Origin: Chitinophagaceae bacterium
GTDB taxonomy: Bacteria; Bacteroidota; Bacteroidia; Chitinophagales; Chitinophagaceae
Assembly (NCBI GenBank): GCA_023251335.1
Contig: JAHEZA010000216.1
Span: forward strand, 1 to 5,384
Direction: 5' to 3'
Length of the DNA: 5,384 nucleotides
Positions 1 to 5,384 of this stretch are shown here, piece by piece. The notes below the pieces were generated by a model, which worked only from the letters and a program-made list of their open reading frames with translations, was not told where the DNA came from and ran no database searches. Position 1 is the stretch's first letter, and each line of letters opens with the position of its first letter. Both the position numbers and the translations under genes were made by a program.

Positions 1-338
1 ATTTTTTTCAATTCTTCCAGCTCTTGCATTGATAAATTACCGGTCGTAGTAAAGAAAGAAGCAAACTGCAAACTGGAATTGTCAAAGTAATTTTTGATAA
101 TGCCTTTAACATGTTTTGAAAAATAATCGCTCTTTTTTACCAGCGGATAATATTCCCTCGAGTTGCCAAACTGCCTGTAACCTACAAATCCCTTAAGCTG
201 CATTCTTTTTAAAAGAGTCGCTATAGTTGTCGATGCAGGTTTGGGTTCCGGATATTTGTCAAGAATACCTTTCATAAACATCTTCCCTTCTTGCCAGATT
301 ATTTCCATTAAAATTTCTTCAGATTTTGCCAGTTTCAT
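1..338 (-). CDS. BlaI/MecI/CopY-family transcriptional repressor, C-terminus cut by window edge
   Basis: The reverse complement reads in one open frame from an ATG at 338 to the window edge, giving 112 codons without a stop. The protein begins MKLAKSEEILMEIIWQEGKM and continues through a KYPEPKPASTTIATLLKRM segment (about residues 28-46), KGFVGYRQFG (49-58) and REYYPLV (61-67). This is the winged-helix layout of BlaI/MecI repressors, with the recognition helix at about 36-50 and the wing at about 50-67. Residues 71-112 match the dimerisation region, ending in QFASFF and a LSMQELEELKK helix. Family members are about 120-130 residues, so only about 10 to 15 are missing. Such repressors bind TACA/TGTA dyads as dimers and are usually inactivated by proteolysis triggered by a BlaR1/MecR1-type M56 membrane peptidase. 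That partner would be expected beyond position 1, which is inference. The regulated target is not visible, and a role in beta-lactam resistance should not be assumed. The start is supported by the promoter and operator directly upstream. Confidence 0.9.
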   Translation of the reverse strand, partial: MKLAKSEEILMEIIWQEGKMFMKGILDKYPEPKPASTTIATLLKRMQLKGFVGYRQFGNSREYYPLVKKSDYFSKHVKGIIKNYFDNSSLQFASFFTTTGNLSMQELEELKK

Positions 339-360
339 AATTCTACATTTTGCAACTTGA

Positions 361-376
361 TTCTACAAATGTAGAA
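361..376. promoter_or_regulatory. BlaI/MecI-type operator palindrome
   Basis: The sequence TTCTACAAATGTAGAA has two perfect 7-base inverted arms (TTCTACA and TGTAGAA) around a 2-base AA centre. Its core, TACA-AA-TGTA, is the classic dyad recognised by BlaI/MecI repressors. It lies 23 bases upstream of the start codon of a BlaI-family gene, which strongly suggests autoregulation. A second copy of the half-site TTCTACA lies at 341-347, exactly 20 bases away in the same orientation. Binding itself is inferred from sequence match and position. Confidence 0.8.
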
Positions 377-396
377 TAAACTTTAATTTCTCCAAA
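366..396 (-). promoter_or_regulatory. Bacteroidota-type promoter of the BlaI-family gene
   Basis: Read on the minus strand, TTTG (396-393) is followed after exactly 19 bases by TACATTTG (373-366). This matches the Bacteroidota promoter pattern with TTTG near -33 and TAnnTTTG near -7. Transcription would start near 359-361, giving a leader of about 20 bases before the ATG at 338. The -7 element lies inside the palindromic operator, so a bound repressor should block the RNA polymerase. This is a motif-based call without transcript data. Confidence 0.65.
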
Positions 397-529
397 TTTA
401 TTTTTTTTATAAATTCATTTAAACCTCTTTCTTGTCAATTGCTTTCCTTAAACTATCCTGCCACTTTTTGCGTTCATAAAACCCTATTTCTCAAAAAAAT
501 GTATTTTTACACATATTAATTTTTACTCA

Positions 530-2458
530 ATGGAAATTGTACCCGGGCCTTTATTAAAAACAATTGATTCTCCCGCTGATTTAAAAAAACTGGACCGTAC
601 CCAATTGCACCAGGTATCTGACGAACTTCGTCAATATATCGTGGATGTGGTAAGCGTGCATGGCGGGCATTTTGCGGCAAGCCTCGGCGTGGTGGAACTT
701 ACCGTAGCGCTTCACTATGTTTTCAACACGCCGTATGATCAATTGGTTTGGGATGTTGGTCACCAGGCTTACGGGCATAAAATACTTACCGGGCGCAGGG
801 ATCAATTTAATACCATTCGCAAAAAAAACGGCCTGAGCGGTTTTCCTAAAAGAGCAGAAAGTGAGTACGATACATTTGGAGTAGGGCATTCATCCACTTC
901 CATTTCCGCCGCGCTGGGGATGGCGATGGCTTCGCACTACAAAGGAGAAAAAGACAGGCAACATGTTGCTATCATAGGCGATGGCGCTATGACCGCCGGC
1001 GAAGCTTTTGAAGCAATGAATCACGCAGGTATTGAAAAAAGTAATTTGCTGATTATCTTAAACGACAATTGCATGAGCATTGATCCCAATGTGGGTGCAT
1101 TAAAAGAATATCTTACTGACATCACTACGTCACTTACTTACAATAAACTTCGGGATGATTTTTGGAAGGCGCTGGGAAAACTGCCGGGCAAAACTTTTTC
1201 AAGGAAGATGGTTTCAAAAATTGAGACCTCTCTAAAGGGAATGGTGAGCAAGAGCAGCAATCTTTTTGAATCTCTCAACATCCGTTATTTCGGGCCCATT
1301 GACGGTCATAACATAACCAAGTTGGTTGATACATTAAAGGACATGAAAGAACTTCCCGGTCCAAAATTATTACACATAAAAACTGTAAAAGGGAAAGGAT
1401 ACGAATTAGCAGAAAAAGACCAAACCAAATGGCATGCCCCGGGCTTGTTTGATAAAATAACCGGAGAAATTTATAACAAGAAATTCGATCTCCCACAAGC
1501 GCCAAAATACCAGGATGTTTTTGGATATACCATTATTGAACTGGCAGAAAAAAATGATAAAATAATGGGCGTCACTCCGGCCATGCCAAGCGGCTGCTCC
1601 TTAAAGTTTATGATGGAACAAATGCCCAACCGCGCTTTTGACGTTGGCATTTGTGAACAACATTCCGTTACACTCAGTGCAGGGCTTGCTACCCAGGGAA
1701 TGCGTGTTTTTTGCAACATTTATTCTTCATTTATGCAGCGTGCTTACGACCAGGTTATTCACGATGTTGCCATACAAAATTTACCCGTAATCTTTTGCTT
1801 AGACAGGGCCGGACTTGTAGGCGATGACGGATCTACCCACCAGGGCGCTTACGATATTGCCTATATGCGCTGCATACCCAACATGATTGTGAGTGCTCCA
1901 ATGAATGAAAGTGAATTAAGAAACCTGATGTATACCGCGCAATTGGAAACGACTATAAATCCTTTTGTAATACGCTATCCGCGCGGACAGGCTGTAAAAG
2001 CTGACTGGAAAACTGAGATGAAAGAAATTAAAATCGGCACCGGGAGAAAATTAAAAGATGGGGAAGAAATGGCTATTTTATCTTTTGGCCATCCTGGAAA
2101 TTTTGCTGCCGAGGCCATCAGAAACGTCAAAGCCGAAGGATTGAATCCGGCGCATTACGACATCCGTTTTGTTAAACCGCTGGATGAAAATTTGTTGCAT
2201 GAAGTTTTTAAAAAGTATTCAAAAATAATTACGGTAGAGGATGGGACGATAGTGGGCGGCTTTGGTTCAGCTATTCTTGAATTTATGAATACGCACAATT
2301 ATAAAGCCGATGTAAAAATATTGGGAATTCCTGACGTGATCATTGAGCACGCTTCACAAAAGCAGCAACAAGACGAAGCAGGAATTGATGCCAATCACAT
2401 CGCCGAGGCCATAAGAGAATTTTCTAAAATAGACGTGAACAAAATTTTGACAAAATAA
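530..2458 (+). CDS. dxs: 1-deoxy-D-xylulose-5-phosphate synthase
   Basis: Dxs condenses pyruvate with glyceraldehyde 3-phosphate, releasing CO2, to form 1-deoxy-D-xylulose 5-phosphate. This is the first step of the MEP isoprenoid pathway, and the product also feeds thiamine and pyridoxal synthesis in many bacteria. It is a cytosolic, thiamine diphosphate (ThDP)-dependent homodimer. The 642 residues are the normal full length. Visible motifs are GGHFAASLG (45-53), WDVGHQAYGHKILTGR (74-89), and the ThDP/Mg2+ motif starting GDG at 150-152 and ending NDN at 178-180. The KGKGYELAEKD loop is at 287-297. The pyrimidine-domain catalytic glutamate is E376, in GICEQHSVT. QRAYDQVIHDV (403-413), GDDGSTHQGAYD (431-442) and RYPRG (482-486) follow, then a C-terminal transketolase domain. 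The next in-frame Met is residue 131, so the start is secure. No Shine-Dalgarno sequence is present, and 191 bases separate it from the divergent repressor gene. An oddity is Cys375 where most homologues have Ala just before the catalytic Glu. Confidence 0.97.
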   Translation: MEIVPGPLLKTIDSPADLKKLDRTQLHQVSDELRQYIVDVVSVHGGHFAASLGVVELTVALHYVFNTPYDQLVWDVGHQAYGHKILTGRRDQFNTIRKKNGLSGFPKRAESEYDTFGVGHSSTSISAALGMAMASHYKGEKDRQHVAIIGDGAMTAGEAFEAMNHAGIEKSNLLIILNDNCMSIDPNVGALKEYLTDITTSLTYNKLRDDFWKALGKLPGKTFSRKMVSKIETSLKGMVSKSSNLFESLNIRYFGPIDGHNITKLVDTLKDMKELPGPKLLHIKTVKGKGYELAEKDQTKWHAPGLFDKITGEIYNKKFDLPQAPKYQDVFGYTIIELAEKNDKIMGVTPAMPSGCSLKFMMEQMPNRAFDVGICEQHSVTLSAGLATQGMRVFCNIYSSFMQRAYDQVIHDVAIQNLPVIFCLDRAGLVGDDGSTHQGAYDIAYMRCIPNMIVSAPMNESELRNLMYTAQLETTINPFVIRYPRGQAVKADWKTEMKEIKIGTGRKLKDGEEMAILSFGHPGNFAAEAIRNVKAEGLNPAHYDIRFVKPLDENLLHEVFKKYSKIITVEDGTIVGGFGSAILEFMNTHNYKADVKILGIPDVIIEHASQKQQQDEAGIDANHIAEAIREFSKIDVNKILTK

Positions 2459-2518
2459 CCGACACTTGCAGTTTTAAATTTGATATTAGTATTTAATACA
2501 AAACACGGGCCGGACAGT

Positions 2519-2543
2519 AAAACAATAAATTAATTGATTTTTT
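2519..2543 (+). terminator. Weak AT-rich hairpin with T-run after dxs
   Basis: The arms AAAACAAT (2519-2526) and ATTGATTT (2533-2540) pair at 7 of 8 positions around the 6-base loop AAATTA. They are followed by more T, so an RNA copy would be a short A-U rich hairpin running into a U tract. It lies 60 bases after the dxs stop codon and could be a weak intrinsic terminator. The stem has only one G-C pair, so the call is tentative. Confidence 0.25.
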
Positions 2544-2608
2544 ATTTCCGTTTAATCCTCTTGTAACTGAAAAATTATAAATCTTTTTTCAATCACCCGA
2601 AATCTTTC

Positions 2609-3415
2609 ATGTCAGAAAATGATTCTTATATCAATGCCAACAAGCAATTGTGGAACAAGCGTGTCGCCCCACATCTGAGTTCCGACTTTTATGACGCGGC
2701 TTCGTTCAAAGCAGGAAAAACTTCTTTGAACGAAATAGAATTAAAAGCCCTTGGTGACATAAAAGGAAAATCATTGTTGCACTTACAATGCCATTTTGGA
2801 ATGGATACCATTAGTTGGGCGCGGGAAGGAGCAGTAGTTACCGGAATAGATTTTTCTGAAGAGGCAATCAGCGCAGCAAAAACCCTGGCAGGAGAAGTAA
2901 ATGTGAAAGCTAATTTTATTTGCTCCGATGTTTATAATCTTCCCAACAATCTGCATCAGCAATTTGATATTGTTTTTACCAGCTATGGTGTTATCGGCTG
3001 GCTGCCCGACCTGGACAAATGGGCGTCCATCATCAGTCATTTTTTAAAACCCGGTGGCATTTTTTTCATTGCCGAATTTCATCCGGTGTTATGGATGATG
3101 GATGATGATTTCAGTTTTTTGAAATATTCTTACTTTAATGATGATGTGATAGCGACCATATCGCAGGGAACTTATGGCGATAGGAACGCAAATATCTCGT
3201 TAGCGGAATATGGCTGGAATCACAGTTTAGATGAAGTGATCAGCAATTTATTGAAATATAATTTAGAGATCGTACAGTTTAAAGAATATCCTTTTTCGCC
3301 ATACAACTGTTTTAATAATACAATTAAGGGCGAGGATGGAATGTATCGTATCAACGGGCTTAAGAATAAACTACCGATGATGTATTCACTTAAAGTAAGA
3401 AAAAAATCCTTATAG
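2609..3415 (+). CDS. Class I SAM-dependent methyltransferase, substrate unknown
   Basis: This 268-residue protein has the Rossmann-fold methyltransferase layout. Motif I, the SAM-binding loop, is LLHLQCHFGMDTISWA (56-71). The acidic residue at the end of strand 2 is D81, in VTGIDFSEEAI (77-87). A motif II-like CSDVYNLP lies at 105-112, the strand 4 region FDIVFTSYGVIGWLPDL at 119-135, and FLKPGGIFFIAEFHP at 145-159. The HLQCH wording replaces the more usual D-x-G-C-G, but it is known from a subgroup of uncharacterised Methyltransf_11/25-type proteins, so the protein should still bind SAM. Residues 160-268 form a C-terminal cap with many aromatic residues that probably shapes the substrate pocket. 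No signal peptide or membrane helix is seen, so it is cytosolic. The gene stands alone, 150 bases after dxs and 154 before pyrH, and its neighbours do not reveal the substrate. The ATG at 2609 starts the N-terminal YINANKQLWNKRV region typical of this subgroup. Confidence 0.88.
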   Translation: MSENDSYINANKQLWNKRVAPHLSSDFYDAASFKAGKTSLNEIELKALGDIKGKSLLHLQCHFGMDTISWAREGAVVTGIDFSEEAISAAKTLAGEVNVKANFICSDVYNLPNNLHQQFDIVFTSYGVIGWLPDLDKWASIISHFLKPGGIFFIAEFHPVLWMMDDDFSFLKYSYFNDDVIATISQGTYGDRNANISLAEYGWNHSLDEVISNLLKYNLEIVQFKEYPFSPYNCFNNTIKGEDGMYRINGLKNKLPMMYSLKVRKKSL

Positions 3416-3437
3416 CATGATTTCTTTATAATTGCCC

Positions 3438-3468
3438 GCAAAAAATAAGTTTCTCCGTTATTTGTTGC
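3438..3468. terminator. Inverted repeat between methyltransferase and pyrH, possible bidirectional terminator
   Basis: The arms GCAAAAAATAA (3438-3448) and TTATTTGTTGC (3458-3468) pair at 10 of 11 positions around a 9-base loop. The only mismatch is 3442 against 3464. The 5' arm is A-rich and the 3' arm is T-rich, so transcripts from either strand would form an A-U hairpin with U residues in the closing arm. It lies 22 bases after the methyltransferase stop codon, where a terminator is expected. No long T run follows the stem, so termination strength is uncertain. Confidence 0.4.
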
Positions 3469-3569
3469 TTTACTGATTTTTAATCCGCAGTAATCCTGGC
3501 AATCCACCGCAATAAAAAATATATCCATTATCTTGCAGCGATTTTTAAATTACAATCCGCAATCAACTT

Positions 3570-4283
3570 ATGCTTCCTAAGTTTAAACGAATTCTTCTAA
3601 AGCTTTCCGGCGAATCTTTAATGGGTGATAAAAATTTTGGTCTCGATTCAGATGTCTTGTCTCAATACGCCCAGGATATAAAACTAATAACAGAACTTGG
3701 CGTTCAGGTGGCAGTTGTAATAGGCGGCGGTAATATTTACCGTGGAATGAACGAAGCCGAAACGGGTATAGAAAGAGCTCAGGGGGATTACATGGGCATG
3801 CTTGCCACCGTTATCAATGGTATGGCGCTGCAAAGTGCTTTGGAAAGAGTGGGCGTTTATACCAGGCTGCAAAGTGCAATTAAAATGGAACAAATAGCGG
3901 AGCCCTATATTCGCCGCAGGGCTATCAGGCATCTTGAAAAAGGTAGGGTCGTGATTTTTGGTGCGGGTACCGGCAATCCTTATTTTACTACTGATACGGC
4001 AGGTTCGTTGCGGGCTATTGAAATAGGTGCTGATGCTATTTTAAAAGGGACAAGGGTAGATGGAATTTATTCAGCAGATCCGGAGAAAGATAAGACGGCT
4101 AAAAAATATGAGACGATTACATTCAGTGAATGCATCTCCCGTAACTTAAAAGTAATGGATATGACAGCCTTCACGTTATGCATGGAAAATCAACTTCCCA
4201 TCATAGTTTTTGATATGGACACACAAGGCACTTTATTACGCGTAATCACCGGAGAAAAAGTCGGCACTTTGGTTAATGGATAA
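3570..4283 (+). CDS. pyrH: Uridylate (UMP) kinase
   Basis: PyrH phosphorylates UMP to UDP with ATP, the committed step from de novo pyrimidine synthesis towards UTP and CTP. It belongs to the amino-acid kinase fold, works as a cytosolic hexamer and is usually essential. Family members are commonly controlled by UTP inhibition and GTP activation. The 237 residues match the usual length. Visible motifs are [14 protein letters not shown] (6-19, phosphate loop), [11 protein letters not shown] (49-59), [21 protein letters not shown] (72-92, including the acidic UMP-contact region), [17 protein letters not shown] (111-127), [16 protein letters not shown] (131-146, UMP binding), [13 protein letters not shown] (159-171, nucleotide region) and MDMTAFTLC (196-204). 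The C-terminus [11 protein letters not shown]...VGTLVNG is complete. The ATG at 3570 places [12 protein letters not shown] at the normal distance from the start, without a Shine-Dalgarno sequence. The ribosome recycling factor gene frr, a common downstream neighbour, is not found in the window. Confidence 0.97.
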   Translation: MLPKFKRILLKLSGESLMGDKNFGLDSDVLSQYAQDIKLITELGVQVAVVIGGGNIYRGMNEAETGIERAQGDYMGMLATVINGMALQSALERVGVYTRLQSAIKMEQIAEPYIRRRAIRHLEKGRVVIFGAGTGNPYFTTDTAGSLRAIEIGADAILKGTRVDGIYSADPEKDKTAKKYETITFSECISRNLKVMDMTAFTLCMENQLPIIVFDMDTQGTLLRVITGEKVGTLVNG

Positions 4284-4298
4284 TTTTTATTATACTTG
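4268..4298 (+). promoter_or_regulatory. Candidate Bacteroidota-type promoter for the coiled-coil gene
   Basis: TTTG at 4268-4271, inside the last codons of pyrH, is followed after exactly 19 bases by TATACTTG at 4291-4298. This matches TAnnTTTG at 5 of 6 fixed positions. Transcription would start near 4305 and give a leader of about 105 bases before the ATG at 4412. The spacing is the same as in the promoter of the BlaI-family gene. One mismatch and the AT-rich context mean it could be chance. Confidence 0.4.
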
Positions 4299-4411
4299 CA
4301 TTTTACTGACAGGCTTATACGCTATCCCCACAACGAAAGACCCGAATAAATCCTCTGAAAATCCTTCCCACGGAATAAATATTTTTATTTCAAACACTTA
4401 AATTAAATCTT

Positions 4412-5245
4412 ATGTGGATTTGGTGGGTTATATCGTTCGCGGTTTTAATCGCGTCGTTCATTTTTGCCTATCGGATGATAGTAAGTACTTATGATTATTT
4501 GCCTGAAGGCAAGAAACATCTTCTTGTTTTTAGAAAAAATCATACTACTGAAAACGGCTTTGTGAAAGGAGAAATGATTCGGGATTTAAAAAGCAAATTA
4601 CAGGAAATGGAAGAAAATGCTTCCTTTTATGAAATACAATTCTCTAAACTACAACAGCGGTTAAAGACGTTGGAAGTTCAACAAATGAATCAACAACAGA
4701 TGACTTCGAAGTCCGACGATGAAGATAACTGGAAAGATATGTATTATGAAGAAAATGAGGCAAAAGAAAAATTAGAGAACGACCTGGACAGCGCTTTGCA
4801 AAAACTTGAAGAAGCTCAAAATAAATTAAATTCACTCGAAGAAAATAAAAACACTACGATAGCCTTGCAAAGTGAATACGATGCAAGATTGAACGACATA
4901 CAATCGATGCAGGAACATATTGGTACGGTCCAAAGAAGGTTAGAAGCGGCTAATGAGCGGGAAAAAGAATTAGAATTGTTGCTTGCCGCTGAGAATCATA
5001 TCAAAAATCAGTATGAACAGTTAAAACATGATTTTACCCGGCTACAAATAGAGAATGATGACCTGAGAAAGCAGATAGTAGAAGCAGACAGTAGAGAAAA
5101 AGAATCCAAAAAAAGCACGGCGCACATGAACGAACTGGAAAGTAAACTTTCGCTTTATGAACAAGAAAACTCACGGATGATTGCAACACTTGAGCAAATG
5201 GTTTATCAGAATAAAGCATTGGCGACTCCAAAAACTTTTCAATAA
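4412..5245 (+). CDS. Membrane-anchored long coiled-coil protein, function unknown
   Basis: I do not recognise this 277-residue protein. It starts with an uninterrupted hydrophobic segment at about residues 2-20 (WIWWVISFAVLIASFIFAY) with no charge before it. Basic residues follow (R21, K34, K35, R41, K42). By the positive-inside rule this suggests a single membrane anchor with the N-terminus outside and the rest in the cytoplasm. Residues 54-266 are rich in E, K, Q, N and L with heptad-like spacing, for example L59, L63, M66 and L80, L84, L87. Proline occurs only at 31 and 273, and cysteine is absent, which supports a long helical rod. A polar, acidic linker at 90-107 (Q/N-rich, then SDDEDNW) splits a shorter first coil from a longer second one. 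Such proteins often act in cell-envelope or division scaffolding, but that is only analogy. The ATG at 4412 directly precedes the membrane helix. The reading frame and composition make it a real gene. Confidence 0.85.
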   Translation: MWIWWVISFAVLIASFIFAYRMIVSTYDYLPEGKKHLLVFRKNHTTENGFVKGEMIRDLKSKLQEMEENASFYEIQFSKLQQRLKTLEVQQMNQQQMTSKSDDEDNWKDMYYEENEAKEKLENDLDSALQKLEEAQNKLNSLEENKNTTIALQSEYDARLNDIQSMQEHIGTVQRRLEAANEREKELELLLAAENHIKNQYEQLKHDFTRLQIENDDLRKQIVEADSREKESKKSTAHMNELESKLSLYEQENSRMIATLEQMVYQNKALATPKTFQ

Positions 5246-5384
5246 ACATTTGATAGCAGGCCTCGGCGTATTTATTTCGATCGTCAACTGATAATTTAAA
5301 AGACGCGGTTGCAACAGCATGAAAAAGGTATCGAAAGTAAGATCGCAATACACCATCCGGATCCACCTCCGCCAACTTCTTCTA

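Noticed and set aside
502..509. TATTTTTA as a -7 element for dxs
   Set aside because: It misses the final G, and no TTTG lies at a suitable distance (the nearest ends at 470, 31 bases away). No dxs promoter can be assigned with confidence.
581..1719. Minus-strand open frames inside dxs
   Set aside because: They are antisense to a complete, clearly functional dxs gene and encode no recognisable protein.
2475..2482. TAAATTTG, a perfect -7 box (TAnnTTTG), after dxs
   Set aside because: The nearest upstream TTTG (2446-2449) is 25 bases away, not about 19. Such words are common in AT-rich DNA, so a methyltransferase promoter here is not supported.
2489..2499. GTATTTAATAC palindrome after dxs
   Set aside because: It has 5-base arms around one base and is AT-rich, with no second copy or promoter context. 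It is not distinguishable from chance.
4374..4389. AATAAA/TTTATT inverted repeat before the coiled-coil gene
   Set aside because: The arms are six A/T pairs with a 4-base loop, and it lies only about 20 bases before a start codon. This is probably chance in AT-rich sequence, not a terminator.
5034..5375. Minus-strand open frame of 113 codons at the right end
   Set aside because: It needs a TTG start, has an in-frame stop just upstream (5384-5382), and lies mostly antisense to the coiled-coil gene, whose Glu/Lys-rich codons leave few antisense stops. No family is recognisable.
5319..5384. Possible start of a plus-strand gene (ATG at 5319)
   Set aside because: Only 22 codons are visible before the edge, with no recognisable motif and no promoter, so it is not called as a gene. 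It is noted as an unexplained segment.

Overview
The window looks like chromosomal DNA from a member of the Bacteroidota, probably close to the Chitinophagaceae. Four things point there. The intergenic DNA is AT-rich. None of the five gene starts has a Shine-Dalgarno sequence. Two candidate promoters match the Bacteroidota pattern TTTG-N19-TAnnTTTG, one exactly and one with a single mismatch. The Dxs and PyrH proteins have wording typical of that phylum (for example TPAMPSGCSL and NIYSSFMQRAYDQVIHDV in Dxs, and [20 protein letters not shown] in PyrH). The assignment comes from reading the sequence, not from a search.

Layout from left to right: (1) the 5' part of a BlaI/MecI-family repressor gene on the minus strand, cut by the left edge. 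Its own promoter carries a near-perfect BlaI-type operator placed over the -7 element. (2) A divergent gap of 191 bases. (3) dxs, encoding 1-deoxy-D-xylulose-5-phosphate synthase, the entry enzyme of the MEP isoprenoid pathway. (4) A class I SAM-dependent methyltransferase of unknown substrate. (5) pyrH, encoding UMP kinase. (6) An unrecognised protein with one N-terminal membrane helix and a long coiled coil. (7) A 139-base tail with no gene that can be supported. Genes 3 to 6 all lie on the plus strand but are separated by 128 to 154 bases, so they are more likely separate transcription units than one tight operon. A weak hairpin follows dxs, a better inverted repeat separates the methyltransferase from pyrH, and a candidate promoter for the coiled-coil gene starts inside the end of pyrH.

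The genes do not form an obvious common pathway: isoprenoid precursor synthesis, pyrimidine nucleotide synthesis, an orphan methyltransferase and a structural-looking membrane protein. No mobile element, CRISPR array, RNA gene, toxin-antitoxin pair or defence system was seen. I found no convincing new biological system. The most worthwhile items are the self-overlapping BlaI operator, whose controlled partner gene is probably just outside the left edge, and the unrecognised membrane-anchored coiled-coil protein.
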